NCBI GenBank assembly: GCA_951230915.1
Contig: OX579637.1
Location: 27,280,001 to 27,344,000 of the forward strand
Direction of reading: 5' to 3'
DNA: 64,000 nucleotides
Source: Antitrichia curtipendula
Lineage: Eukaryota; Streptophyta; Bryopsida; Hypnales; Leucodontaceae
The position numbers were made by a program, and so were the translations under genes. Positions within the stretch are counted from its first letter, which is position 1, and each line of letters begins with the position of its first letter. Below, piece after piece: positions 44,740 through 57,912 of the stretch. The notes beneath the pieces were generated by a model. That model did no database searches. It was not told the origin of the DNA and worked only from the letters and a program-made list of their open reading frames with translations.

Positions 44740-45435
44740 TGTGGTACCTTGTTCACTAGCGGCTCAGCATGGCAGTCTTTGGAGCACCCTCTTTGCTCAG
44801 AGAGGTTCTTCGGGGAGTTTTTGGTGCCTCGGAATAGTCCTCGGGGTGCACTCTATGGCCAGGAGCAATCTTGAAGGCGCCATTTGTCCCTCGAGGCAGT
44901 CCTTGGGGCGCATTCTATCGCCTGGGGGAAGTCTTCAGGGCGCCTTCAAGACTGCCCCAAAGACAGTCTAGAAGGTGCCCTCAAGCCTAAACCAGGGGCA
45001 ATCTTGACGGCGCCCTGAAGACCCAGGGGAGTTTGGAGGGCGCGCTCTGTTCCATGGGGTAATGTTCAGGGTGCCTTCAAGGCCTCAGGAGAGTCTTTGG
45101 GGCGCCCTCTTAGCCACGGGGCAGTCCTTGGGGCGCCCTCTTTCCCCTCGGGGCAGTCTTGAAGGCGCCTTCTCCCCCCCGAGGCAGTCTCAAGGGCGCC
45201 TTCTTTCCCCGGGGGCAATCTTCGGGGCACCTTCTTGGCCCCGGGGATGTCTTCAGGGTGCCCTCTTTTCCCCCAGGGCAGTCTTGAGGGTGCCTTCTTT
45301 CCCCGGGGGCAGTCTTTAGGGTGCCTTCTTTCTCTGGGGTAGTCTTTGAGGTGCCCTCTTCCCCCCTAGGGCAGTCTTGAGGGCGACTGCTTTCCCCTAG
45401 GGCAGTCTTCGGGGTGCCCTGTCCGTTTTGGGGTA
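44740..45435 (+). repeat. GGCGCC minisatellite, unit about 30-33 bp
   Basis: Some twenty imperfect units of the type GGGGCAGTCTTGAGGGCGCC followed by TTCTTTCCCC. Better conserved in the right half (45,090-45,430). Frames open through it on both strands are products of the repeat. Confidence 0.85.
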
Positions 45436-46183
45436 GTTTTCCGGTCAGATTGGTTCTGTCAAGGTTGTCTGCTCGAGCAGCTATGGTAGGTCTAGGTGGG
45501 CTTGTGTACATCAGGTTATTGTTGGACCTTGTGCAGCGTGCTATTTGTCATCATGGTGTGTGCTTTCCTTTGCATATATAACTAGTCTTTGGTCAAATCA
45601 ACTTCCCAGTTATGCATGTTATTTTTACTATATCCTCTAGGGCTTTTGAATAGGTCTTCCAAGTGAATGTCGAAGCAAATGATTCTTGGAGAATGCACCT
45701 CAAATCAAGGAAGTACTTTACGCTTCTATTGCCTAAGTTCTGTGCCATAACTATTGCAAAAAATTTGGTGCCAAATATAGGATAACAGGGGTCATTCAAA
45801 TTCCAAGAATGAAATAGTAATCTAAATGGACTATCCGCAATCCATTTCCTTTAAGCAATACCATCATGTATGTAGCATGATGATTGTAATTCTTAAAATC
45901 ACATTGTATTTATGCAGTTCAGTTCGGTTTGTTTGTCTCCCTTTCTTTTGGCTGAAGGTAGTAGCAGGATTCTCATACACCAAAGGCTTAGAATTATCTT
46001 GTCACCCTAAACCAAAAATCAAAAATATGGCTTCATCCACAAGCCCATGTTAATCTAAACCCTAGAACTCTATGCTTAAAGAAGAAGTTACTTCTTGGGA
46101 AATAGGTCCTAAGACATGCCTTTGACCTCAATTGAACCCTAAACTTGGTTTCAAATGTGAACCATGGGTCTTCTATTTATTTC
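45436..46183. other. gene-free stretch
   Basis: No coding frame supported. Probably 3' flank of the TRM-like gene. Confidence 0.4.
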
Positions 46184-49009
46184 CTACCCTTTTATCCGTT
46201 GATGACATTTCTTCATCCATGTTCTCATACACGGACGAAGAAGTCTGTTTTGCACTGCTGTGCAGATATCATCCGAGGCGGAGGGGCAGACTTGCAGGTG
46301 GTTCCAAACTTTTTGTACAAGCGCCTGCCCTTTCCACTCGTATTCAGGTATCGATGGAGCCAGGTTCATCCCTATCTGTGCACATTTTCGGAATTCAAGC
46401 TCACGTCTGAACAGTTCTCCTACGAAGTCGTAGAGGATACGTTTCTCAATCAGTTTCTTCTTCTTCTTTCTGCGCTCAGCTACCGCTAACCTCTTTTCCA
46501 AAGAAAGGCTTCCAACCTTTGCAGTCATTCTGTATGGCGTCTTTTGTGTTGGGCTAATAACGTGCTGCCTTGCGTTCAGAAGATGACGCTTGTCCACCCA
46601 ATCTCCGTTTGTAATACCCGATGCGACCAAGAGATCACGTATGAACTCTCGTTCCTCCTCTCGACTGTCCAAAACCGTACCCCGGCGTGTAGGCCCGATC
46701 ACGTCATTGTCGTGGGGTAGAAGTACAGCGGGTTGCTGAATGCTGGCTTCAAGCTCATGTTTGCAATACCAGCCTAGTAACAAATGATTCCTCTCTGCAG
46801 CTGCCTTTGATGCTCTTGCAAGTTCGTGGAGAGTCCGCGCCCCCCACTGATTCCAGCTGTGAGCACACTCCAACGCCTCCAGTGCATCTGCAAGGTCAGA
46901 CGGCAAACAGTTTGTTGAAAGCTGTATTGATTCGTATTGGTTTGAACTGCGTTTTGGAAATACTTTTGCAAGTTGTGTTCGAAGGTAACAAAATTTGGCA
47001 TACTGTAGATCATTTGGCTTGTGAATCAGTGCATGGATGAAATCGCATCAGTAGGAGATTACCCTTACTGAATGGATTGTAGAATTTCAAGTCATGAAAC
47101 AGGTCATCCTCTCAATGCAATGTAGCTGGAACTCATGACCAAGTTCTGCGAACCGTCTTTAAGAGGAGACGCACGGAAATCTGTTACATACCTTGGAGGA
47201 TGGCAGTCGTTCTGCTTGCTCGCAAGAGAACGGTACTTTTGAGCAAGAGGGATGTCCTGGGTCTCCCCCGACCTGGGTTGGTCGCTCTCAATCTGATCAA
47301 TCGCTCTTGTCGCTCCATTGCAATCTGCATCCTCCTGAATGTCACCTTTCTTTCCAGGTAAATAACAACTTTTTGGAACCTGCGTACCTACTAACACTTT
47401 TCAATTTTCGTGCTGCTATTAATTAGGGTTATAAGCGGAGGCGTTACTCCTTGATTTGCAGAAGGGCTAGAAGGAGTTTTGTTACAGGTTTTGTGTTTAA
47501 GCCTGGGATATCAACTCTGAAGTTGTAACTGACAGATATGCAAATCTAAAACTCGCAGAGATTTTCTACTGGCAACGAAGGACGATTACTTCTATCAAAA
47601 ATGAGGTTCCATATGACTGACCTGCAGGAGTTATGAGTTTCTAGGATTCAATTATTTCACTACTGTTTTCTCGTTCCAACAAAGCAGAGTCACTAAAGAA
47701 GAGCTTGTCAATAATAGTTTGGTCTTTTCTTACCTCTGAGCACGTGATGGCGTTTCTGGATTTCTGAATTGTGTTTTCATTTCTGAGAGTGCCTGTTGTG
47801 CTTTCGTTCGTGATCCTGCTGCAAACCGAAGGCTGGTTACGATCGCTTCTGAGAATCACAATGGCCACTGGAGTGTTCACATCTTGTGCATTCCGGCACT
47901 CTCGTTTCCTGGATCCATGCTTGGCATCCAGGTCTCTTTGGCTTTTAACCTCCCTCATGAGACTTTTGCAATTGAACTCCCTTCTCAACGTCATGGAGGC
48001 CGGTCTCGTCTCAAGCTTATTGATGGGAAGAGGAGATGCTCCTTCATAATTATACTGCAGGTTGCCAATATGGGAAAATGTGCTGCTGCATTCTGTTTTG
48101 ATGGGTGTGAAAGGCTGCACCATGGACAGAGACTTGCCTTTCGAACTTCGTCTTGTAGTTGCAAGAGGCTCACAGCCGACCGTCGTTCTCACTTTGGAAG
48201 AACTCCCACTGGTGTTCTTCGTTTCAATACTTTTCCTGAATCTCCTGTATTTCATTCCGAGAGTTTTCATTTATCCGGTTTTGAAATTGGATTATTATTT
48301 GTGTCAAAAGATTTGGAACTGCTATGAAATCCAAGTAAAAGTTGCGCATGTTGCGTAGAAATTTGTTAGATTTTACAGAACCAGTGAAATTATTGAGAAA
48401 CTCATTGAATGTAGGTACTTGAAAGGAATTGACACCAGACTCGAGATTTGACAAGAGGACGTGTGAGAAGAGGTCGTGTGCGTACCCGATTTCACTGCTA
48501 CCTCGGGAGGCCCGTGGTGGTGGATTCCCAGGTTCGTTTCCTAGGTGCTCCACCTTCCTAATCGAGGAAGTGGGAGATTTTGCTTTATTGATGCGGGAAG
48601 GCTTCACAGTGACTTCTCTCGTCGTTTCCTGGCGTTGGCTTCGGTCGAGGAGGCTCCTCTGGCTTCTGCTCCCTATCCAATGTTTTGGAAAAGCTCGACA
48701 CTCCGAATTGACGGAGTGGTGTGGTAAGCATTTCCGGTGATGTTCTGGAAGGTTAGGTGGCATGTTTGGTTGCTTCAAACGCTCTTGTACCTTTGCATCC
48801 GTACGGAGAGTCGAATGCTTAGTTTCGGTCGATTTCTTACTGTTGGAACGAATCCATCCCTTCACTTCTGTAGACTGGAAGTACTGTTTAGCGGTTTTTC
48901 GGAGGTTTGGAAACTGCAGCTGCTCCAGCTGTTGCACTACGTCGCTATAGAGCGCTTCAAGCCTGTTTCTAGCCGGCGGCATCCTCTGTGGAGACTTGCT
49001 GTGCCCCAT
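46184..49009 (-). CDS. TRM/LONGIFOLIA-like protein with a DUF4378-type C-terminus
   Basis: Minus-strand gene read from ATG at about 49,009 to TAG at 46,184, with at least four exons: about 49,009-48,250, 48,245-47,660, 47,355-47,196 (donor GTATGT on the minus strand) and 46,887-46,184 (acceptor ccttgcag). The first exons encode a basic, Ser/Arg/Asn-rich disordered chain with NTPVAIVILRS, reminiscent of the SPIVVMKP motif of LONGIFOLIA proteins. The last exon carries a DUF4378 pattern: REEEREFIRDLLVASGI, W.DKRHLLN, SLEKRLAVAERRKKKKKLIEKRILYDFVGELF, GQALVQKVWNHL, and a C-terminal helix. TRM proteins bind TON1/PP2A complexes on cortical microtubules in plants. No premature stop was seen in the DUF4378 exon. 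Exon borders are approximate. Confidence 0.6.
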
Positions 49010-51168
49010 CTTAAGGGACTTAAAATGCTTCAATTATCCTTCTATCTATGTCGGACCATCCCTGCCGGACCATGCCTGCTTCTAACTGCGCCATGGCGAA
49101 GTCTGCTCTGTTCCGAAAGCCCAATACACTCAAACCTCTTTGATCTCACCACCTTACTTACAAGTGTGCTATAGTCAATCATTTAGTGGCAAATTTGCAG
49201 AATATTCTAGAATGTTGTTTCAGAGATGGTTATAATAAAGAGTTTGAGAGCCTTTGATCCGGAACTTGTTAACAGTCCGTGCACTGACTGGGGTGACTGC
49301 ATACCTGAGTTTTGACTGGATTTCAAATTGGGGGACCAATTTTTTGCAACATCGAACTTCAGAGCTCTTGTGCACTTGACTGCTTTATGGAGAGGGAACA
49401 ACTTCAGTGCTTCGGAGCTGTCCTTCCAATCTTGCCCGCGCCGCTTGCAGTCCCCACCCCTTTGAAGCTGGATGTAACGTCCAACAGTGACACAAGGTTA
49501 CGGTCATCACGGTGCATTCGTTACCAACCCCCATATCAAAGCTACAACGAGCAGTCTACGTTTGCATTGCACACTAGAGAATGGAACAGTGACCTCAGGG
49601 ACGAGGGCTATCGAATAGAAGAGCTAGAGGTATCATAATCCATGTGCAAACCAGTCCCAGTTACAACAATTCTTGAGCAGAAGCAGCTGATAGTTGCATG
49701 CTGTAGAGTTGGAAGCGCTCCTTCGCTGACCACATCTGCGAGCTCCCGAGAAAAAACTTTTTTTTATTGCCCACTATGTTGCACGATAGTACTTCAATTT
49801 GTGTGGCTGCGTCTATACTGACCTTCTAAGCACAGTGCAACCACTCATTCTGAGAATTCGGCAGGGCTCACTTCAATGAAGATTCTTCGGGTGATCAGCT
49901 CCGACTACTTCAGTGCCCCAGAGTAATTCGCTGTTGCTGTCAATCCAACTCGGGTTTTGGACGTGGCTGTACCATATGCACTGTTGGAGCTCCCTCCCTC
50001 TCTCTATCTCTCTCCCTCACCAGGTACTGTTGTGACGTCCATCGCTTCCATAATTGTACTCCTTAACGGATCAAACTTCACTCAGTGTAATTGGAGTTGC
50101 TTTCAATTGACACCCTCAATTACCTTGCATTTTTCTTCAAGTAGGTACACAAGCAACTTGCACTCTGCTCATGGCCCCTACTTTGTTGAAGGGACCATGT
50201 GACATTGAAATATGATTGCTTGGCTAGTTTTTACTAGAGGACCTAGGAATCTTGAGCAAACCCAGCGTCCTATCTGATTTTCTTCTCCCCGCAGATGATG
50301 ACCCCTATTGTAACTTGAAGTTGCTCTTGGAAGACCCTCGTAAATCACAAACTCTATGGAGTGGAGCAAGCTGGATGTTTCATAGGATCGGAACGACTCC
50401 TAGGTTGTGCTAGCCATCGGAGCTATATAGTTACTTATAATCACGAAGTTGTCACTCAGAGGTTGATCTGAATGACCTTCGGTTTTGTAAATACTTGAGG
50501 GTACTCTTCGACGTAAGTACACCCAAACCTAACAAACTAAGAGAATTGACATTAAGTAAAAGAATCCTACATTTAAGGACATCACAATGGTACTTTGTGT
50601 CGGTTTTGGGTGCACTGTTTGTTGGAGTAGACTTTCCTTACCTTGTTGGCTTCGATACCCATTCAACAGAATGCCAAGCCTGCACTACAGGCTACTAGGT
50701 ACGTCTTCTTTAGTTCTGTAGCGCTCCAGTCGTCCCTCCTGTTCTGGTCGATTTGACAAAGATTAAGTTTGTGCAAGGTCGTGACTTTGGTGACAAAGCT
50801 GCAGAGTAAGTTAGCACCTCAGCAGCTAGGCAGCTAGACTTAGACGCAATTAATGAAAGATGCGGTTCCAGCGCTTGTCACTGTCACCACATACAGTCTT
50901 CGAATGGACCCATAATATTGATAGTTTGCCATCTTCCACAAACCACCGTGAAAGTAACGTTTCATCTAGAGTTTGAAGTAACATGTTGAACGCACGACAC
51001 CCTTCTTGAACTACTCCTTCTTTGGGCTGTGCCATGATTTAAGGCCGGAGGTGTCATGCCAGGGCCATTATTTCCGGCCTTGCAATGAATGCGTGGAGGT
51101 AGCATAGGTACACAGGTACGTACAAATCCTCACGGTTCTCACGTATCCTCGTTTGAAGGATCTTTTCT
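49010..51168. other. region upstream of the TRM-like gene
   Basis: Several 60-110-codon frames (for example 49,312-49,638 plus) without recognised motifs. Could hold 5' exons or promoter of the minus-strand gene. Nothing firmly supported. Confidence 0.35.
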
Positions 51169-51184
51169 ACTCTACTTGGGTTTT
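51169..51184 (+). repeat. left target-site duplication of the LINE
   Basis: ACTCTACTTGGGTTTT, identical to 58,713-58,728. The T-rich run that follows is the poly-A tail of the minus-strand element. Confidence 0.85.
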
Positions 51185-51450
51185 TTTGTTTTTTTTCTTG
51201 AAACACATGGACAATTTCCATTGCAAAGGGAAACAGTACAAAGAACCAAAGGACCAAGTCCCCGGCGAGATGTTTAAAATTTTTTACAACTAAAAACTCA
51301 TAACAACAATTTTTAACTAACTTCAAAGCAAAAGACCAGGAACCAACTCAAACCACCAGCCTCCAAGCGGCCCAAACACCAAGCCATATCAGCAAAGAGG
51401 TGAGGGCCAATAGAGACCATGGAAAGGGTAGCAAGATCCAGGCCAAAAGC

Positions 51451-54400
51451 TTAGGCAAAAGCCCCCATCTTAGGGTGAGCCAGATTCCAGCTAACCTGAA
51501 GATGGGACCTTTTACCAAAAAAATCGGTTTGGAGCCAAATGTTGTCAAATCGTTTGAGGAAGACTCCAGCCTTGTCTGGATAGAGAGCACAGAGTTTAGT
51601 CGTTTTAAACCATGCAGCTTGAGCATGATCGGTGATGGCCTCCCAGATGGCATGTTCCAGTCTTTGAGCAGGCCATGGGTTATGGTTAAAGCATATAGCG
51701 TTCCGATCCAACCATGCAAGCCATATGACCAATCCCCTAAATAAGGACCACATTGTGGTACCCTTCCTGAGACGTCGAGGCAACTTAGAACCCAACATGC
51801 ATTGTTGCCAGGTAAGTGCCGGCCAGATACCAGAAACAGGGCGGATATCCAAAGCAAGATATAGAATCGAGAGAGCAAAATCCCAAGCATATCTGGTCTT
51901 GGGACAATGATAAAACCTATGTAGGATTGTTTCTTCTGAACCATTCGAGCAACTCTGACAGTCAGTGGAAAGGTTCGGGTTAACAAGCTTGCGCCATGAG
52001 TGGACAGCAACAGCACAATGATAGACTAACCAAAGGAAGCCCGCCTCTTTCTGTGGACGTGCCTTATGCCAAACCTTGGTCCACTTGGGTTTATAACCCA
52101 CTGCCAAATCTCCATGCCATTTTTCGTGAATTGGCTTGGCTAACTCAGAGCGGTTAGTTAACAAAGACCGACCCATTTTCGTTGTATATGAATGAAGAGG
52201 TATTGATCCACCCCATGACCATCTCCCAGGATCAAAGAATAGCTCTGAGATAACACCAACATAGAGAAGAATTCCAGCTTTAGGACAGGATTGATGAAGT
52301 GCGGCCAATTGAGAAGCATTGATGTCTAGGAGGAAGTTCAATTAGTTGTTGACTTGCATTGAGTCTCGGTTTGAAGTAGGAGTTTGTGCTGAAGATAGTT
52401 GATGGTAGAGGATCCCCTCGTTGTCAAACACACCTATGAATTCTTGAGGACGTGTCATGCAACAGTTGTTGATAAGGAGATGTAGCCACGCTTCAGGGAT
52501 CGATTGTACCATCTGTGTGTAGGCAACAAACTCAGAGTCAAGTAACCCAAATTGAAGTTTTGCTACCTTCCACGCTAGGAATGAGAGGGACCCATTATCC
52601 CAAATATGTTGAACCTGGCCCATCCCTTTAGACATAAGTTTTGCCGCTCGAGTAGCAGAAAAGCCGTGGTTTCCACCTAAGAATCGTGTTGTCCACCAGA
52701 GAGGCGAGGTAAGAACTTCGTCAAATTTTTTGGAGGTAAGGCTATTATATGACGATTGAGGAGTCTCCATGCGCGTATGATCCTCTCCCAAGCACGAGAA
52801 CCTTTGCATGCACAGAATTTATGTAACAACACCCATTGAGGCATAGTTGGCCAGGAGCCCAAGGTTTGAGGTCGACACTGTAGGAGGCGATATTTAAGTA
52901 TAAATTGAAGGTTAGATGAACCTGGGATCATAGCCTTAAGTACCCATTTAGCCATTAGAGCATGTAGTGCTTCTTCTAGGTCTATGAGGTTCAATTTGCC
53001 AACATGTCGAGATGCGCAGCAGTTTGACCAACTCACTCTAGCTCGACTCCGATTTGTAGTTCCTGACCAAAGAAAATCCCTCATTGATGCTCGAATTTTC
53101 CTAATGATAGCAAGAGATCCTCCCCAAATGGCAATAAAATACCAAAGAGTGTTAAGCAGCACTGAGTTGACAATCACAGCTTGGCCCGTTAGGGATAGGT
53201 GTATGCTGGTCCAATACCCTAGTTTCTTCTTGATCTTGGAGGTAAGAAATTTGTCAACGTCAGGTGTCGCTAGATCAATGCCAAAAGGTGCTCCCAATAG
53301 TTTAGAAAGTTGGTGTTCCACAGTCCACGGACAATCAATCTGATCAAGGCAAGGGGGAGCAGGATTCGAAGAGAGCCAGTATGCCAAGCTTTTCGGCCAG
53401 TTAATCTTAAGACTTGATGCTAAACTATATCTATCAAGTAAAGAGGAGAGCCTATGAAAATATCTCTCTTCACCTTTGATTGTGAAATTGACATCATCTA
53501 CATATTGGCTTATCAGCTGCTCTGCTACTGCTGAGGGGAGTGAAATGCCTGCATGTTCTCCTTCACATAGTAGGTGTTTAGCCGCCACGTTAAGAGCTTC
53601 ACCAACAAATAGGAATAAGTAGGGAGCCAAAGGACAACCCTGCCTCACTCCACGAAGTACTGGAAAGGATTTGGTATTCTCTCCATTGATGCATACTGAA
53701 GTCTCCGCACCAACAAAGAGCATCTTGATGATTTCCACGAAGGTAGGAGGAATACCCAAAGTCTCCATGATTTTGAACAAAAATGGGAGGTGAACAGTAT
53801 CATAAGCTTTCTGAAAATCCAACTTCAATAGAATCGCATTTTGGTCTGACTCCTTAGCCCAAGAAATGGTCTCATGTAAGAGGAGGATGTTGTCTAGGAT
53901 GTACTTTGTTGGAAGGAAAGCTGACTGATTCGGGCTAATTATTTCTGCCAAAATAGGTTGTAGTCTCTTTTGTAAAGCTTTGGCTAGAATTTTATAGGCA
54001 ACGTTGAGTAAACTAATGGGTCTCCAATTACCTAGTTCTTCCCGAGCACCTCCCTTATGTAACAAGGCCATCATACCCCGGTTCATGCCATTGGGAAGAG
54101 AACCCTGGGTAATAGAGTGTCGGATCATAGATGTAAAATCATTGCCAATCAAATACCAAAACTTTTGATAAAATTCAATGGTAAACCCGTCAGGACCGGG
54201 GCTCTTGTTGGATGCCATAGCATCCAATGCCAACTTGAGTTCCGGTTCAGATAAGGGGCTAGAAAGTAAGTCTTTTGAGTCTTGAGGAATGTCATCAGAA
54301 AGTAAGTCTAGAAATTCCTCCATAGCATCTGAGTTTTCTACGGAGACTGGTGAAGCAGTGTAAAGGCAACTATAAAAGTCCGAGCAAACCTGCTTTAAGC

Positions 54401-55640
54401 CTTCTGGGTCTTCAATAAGTTGACCATGTTCGTTTTGAAAACCAGTAATAGCAGAAGAAGCTGGTTTCTCCCGAACAGCCTTAAAGAACTCCGCTAAGAC
54501 TAAGTCACCACTCATTTTCCACCTTAGCCACGTCCTGACACATTGACCAACAACTTTCTTGGCCTCCACTCCTTGTAGCTGGACCCTAGCCGAGCCCTAT
54601 TGATTTTGTAATGAGTGATCATCTGGGTTGTTTTGCAATTCCGTTGATGCCTCCGAATACTTTTGTCTAGCGCCCTCTTCCTCTGCTCTGAAGTCATGCG
54701 CCTTCTTGCGACAGAAGTTGCGGTACATCTTGGACACCAATCTCATTTTGCGAAAGAAAGAGGAAGAGTGTTGAGAATTGTACCATATATGCTCAATCTG
54801 AGGTCTAGCTTCATCAAACCATTGGCTGCTCATCTTCCACCTTGAAGGCCGCCTAATTGAGTGTTGGAACTCAATGGTGGCAGAAATCGGGAAGTGGTCA
54901 GACCAGGCATTGTCACCGCGTATTATATATTCAGATAGTTTACGATTCATCGTACCCGCTCCACTTTTGAATATGTAAAAGCGATCCAGTTGGGCCATAA
55001 TACGATTTCCATCATCTCGGAAGTTGTCCCACAAGTAATGGAGGCTGCCTGAAGATCGCATGTTATCTTCCACTTGGAGGTGCCGTTTAAGGTTAGAGAA
55101 CATTGCTCATTCTGCTATAGGTATCATCCTACCACAGGGGTTAGTTTTGTCTTGTCGCATTTCAACCATGTTGAAGTCACCCCCTAGGATCCACCTGCAT
55201 CCCATTGGGAGCTCTCGGATCATGGTCTCCCAAAGCTGACACCGTGAAGGGGAGTCATTAGGGACATAGATATTAACGATCCCCACCTCCCCACCAGGAA
55301 TGCCTTTTAGTATGATCCATTGTGCCCTATTGCCTAGTATGGTTCCAGATTGAATCACCATATGTGCTATCTTGGGCGAGACTAAAGTTATTATACCCCC
55401 TCTCCCCGCTCCAGGTCCTAGGGGATCATTGTTATAACCGACACTTGCCTCCGCAGTCCAAGAAGAAGCTTGAGGCCAAATTAGTTTACCAATATTACTA
55501 GACTCTTGGTTCCGTAGTTTATATTCCTGCAATAAGACTATATCTAGGTGTGGAAGAGATTGAAGGTAGTTGCATAGCATATAGATAGAAGATTTCTCAT
55601 TGAGCCCTCGAACATTAAATGACAAAAGTTGTACAATCAT
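51451..55640 (-). pseudogene. LINE ORF2: endonuclease, reverse transcriptase, zf-RVT
   Basis: From ATG 55,640. AP-endonuclease motifs: LSFNVRGLN, LLQEYK (catalytic Glu), GDFNM and WSDHFPI. Reverse transcriptase: SPGPDGF, NWRPISLLN, LKLDFQKAYDTV, GVRQGCPLAPYLF and the catalytic YVDD (53,493-53,504). The end has the zf-RVT pattern with KAGFLW-like and C..C...E..LHRFYHC spacing (51,900-52,100). Lesions: TGA near 55,107, TAG near 54,597 and TAA near 52,342, each one C-to-T step from CGA, CAG and CAA, and a frameshift near 52,760. Total span about 1,400 codons, normal for plant L1 ORF2. Confidence 0.88.
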
Positions 55641-55891
55641 TGATATACTTTGGAGAGTTGAGAATCATTACGCGGATTCATCTACGCAAATCGGGGCGGG
55701 CCATCTCGATAACCCCACTTGTCGAGAGCAGTAGGAGTCATGTTGGCTGCAAGAGTGCTTGGGGAGGTAGAAAGTGCCCGAGTAGCTGCTCTGGCACTAC
55801 GGACCGACTTTGTAAGCTCAGCCGCCGGTGGAGGTGTTGACCAATTCGATGCCTGTTGATGATTCCTTGAGGAAGGCGCACCTTGGCTTAG

Positions 55892-57912
55892 TCAGACCCT
55901 ATTCGTTGTCATAGCTTGGATTGCTCTGTATGCCCGTTCGTTATCTCTAATTTCGGCACGGCTCAGTTGGGAGTTCGATCGGTGAACTAACTGTTCCTGA
56001 TCTGGAAGGTGGTTGAGGACCGCTAGGGAGTGTGAATCGAAGGAGATAGCCCTTGGCACCAGTTGTGATGAAAGAGAGTCTTTGGGACTTTTTTCACCAA
56101 GACGCACAGGAGAGAATTGCTTATTTTGGGCGTCTTCAAATGCCTCCTCTTCATGCTGAGATGGGCCCGAGTCGACGTCTGTGGAGAACTCCTGCACTAG
56201 ATCCTCCTCCGTGTCATCTGTAAATGCAAAGCGTTTACCGTGTGTAACATTGATTCCGAGAAGCTCAAGGGTAATTTGCGCTGGCTCCAAGGGGCCAACA
56301 CATGTCTGTGCTAAGTCTGGATGTAGCATGGTGATGGTCGGTTTGTGCAAGCTTGCCCTATTCGAAGAGGCCAAAGGATCGACAGCATGCTGTATGCTTT
56401 CTTTCTCTGCTGTAACTGAGGCAGATAACGGCTGTTGCCAGTCGCAGGATTTGCAACCTTTGGACCTATCAACTTGGCAGCAACAGTTGAATCCTGTTTG
56501 TCAGCAAGATGCTGCATGTATTGTTTGATAGCTGCCTCAAGTTCTGATCCTCCATCATCTTCTTATATGTATTCATCAGCGAGATCAGAAATATGGACCG
56601 GGTTGTCCGCTGAGTTGAGCGGTGGGGCAGGCGGCAGTACTAGAGCTGTAATAGCTGATCCTAGTTGTACCATTGGATGATGACTGGAAGTCGAATCACC
56701 ACATTGCGCGGGCCCCAGTTTCAATACCGGAAGATTGGTGTCGACCCCTGGTGGCAGCTCGTTGAGACTCAGGTTTACTGAGTCGATGCAGCCCTCAGGA
56801 TGATCGAGGCCCAGCTTTGGTGCTCTAGCGATCCCGTCCGGTAACTCAACAAAATTTGGACTAGGTGAATCGGAGCGGGGCACAGGACGAAACTTGGACT
56901 GGGTAGGTCGATCAACGCTCGGGTAGTCAGTGCAGGCCGGCGTGATAGCACCGCTCGGAATGTTGAAACATGAGGCGTGAAGGTTGATGGTCGGATCTTG
57001 GACGAGCAGGTTAGAGACTGCAATGCTTCTGTGTTGCACTTCCCCATCAATTTGAGCATCGGGCATAATCTCTTCAGTTGGAGTGGAACCTTTTGGCGAT
57101 TCGACGTCCATAGGTGTCGGGTTGGAGTAACCTGCATCACTGGAAGCTAGCACGATTGGATTAATTGGTTGATACCTTTGTTTGCTTGGATCATGCCTAG
57201 GTCTGTGTGAACGAGAAGCAATTGTCGTGAATCCATCGGCTCCAAGCAGCTTGGTGATTTGACGTAGGCCCTCAGGAGCGCCGCGGTTGGGGTGGCTGAG
57301 CTTCTCCTGACGCTGCGCCTTCCAATTGACTGCCGACTTCATACGTGATCGATTGGCTAGTTGACGTTGCAGTTGAAAATTTGGTGTCGCCAAAATTCCC
57401 CGACTTGGGCACTCCGAGTCTTCATGAGATGAGTCGGGGCAGCGTTGGCACGATGAATTGAGTACTTCATAATCAATCAAAATTTTAGAACCCCCCCCCC
57501 CCCCCCCCGCCACGTTTGCCACAAATAACGATGAGACATACCCTTGAGCAGGGTCGATTGAGACGCAGAATCTTGGATCGGCATTAGGGGATGAGTCACG
57601 ATCCTCTTCCAGCACAGTTCCAACCAGGCCGGCCAAGCGTTTCGCCTCGTGTTGGTGGAATTCGAGTGGCAGGTTTTTAAGATTGATCCAACAAGGGACG
57701 CCAAGACCCGTTGGTTGACTCGGATTGAAAGCCGGTATCCAGCGTTGAAATACCGCAGTGCCAACCTTGAGTCTGCAAGGGGATAGATCTAGGGTTTGGC
57801 GAACAAGGTCAATGGATTCCAACTTGATAAAGTGAAATCCACCTCCCACGTCACGATGCCGCGAAACCTTAGTATGAAGTAGGGATTTCAAGTTCCCTGA
57901 TCCACAGCTCAT
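55892..57912 (-). pseudogene. LINE ORF1: DUF4283-like RNA-binding protein with CCHC knuckle
   Basis: From ATG at 57,912. The first 130 residues follow the DUF4283 pattern of plant LINE ORF1 (GGGFHFIKLES, QRWIPAFNP, GVPCWINLKNLPLEF). A Gly run encoded by an 18-bp poly-C tract on the plus strand follows, then a CCHC knuckle (CQRCPDSSHEDSEC). The rest is a long Pro/Ser-rich region. TAA at 56,563 is one C-to-T step from CAA; the frame continues to about 56,380, where a frameshift leads into the last 160 codons ending at 55,892. ORF1 of this type binds element RNA. Confidence 0.75.
57491..57508 (+). repeat. 18-bp poly-C tract in LINE ORF1
   Basis: Uninterrupted C run that encodes a Gly stretch on the minus strand. 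A likely slippage and assembly-error site. Confidence 0.9.

Noticed and set aside
45110..45511. 133-codon Pro/Lys/Gly-rich minus-strand protein
   Set aside because: It translates the minisatellite; the repeat is open on the plus strand too.
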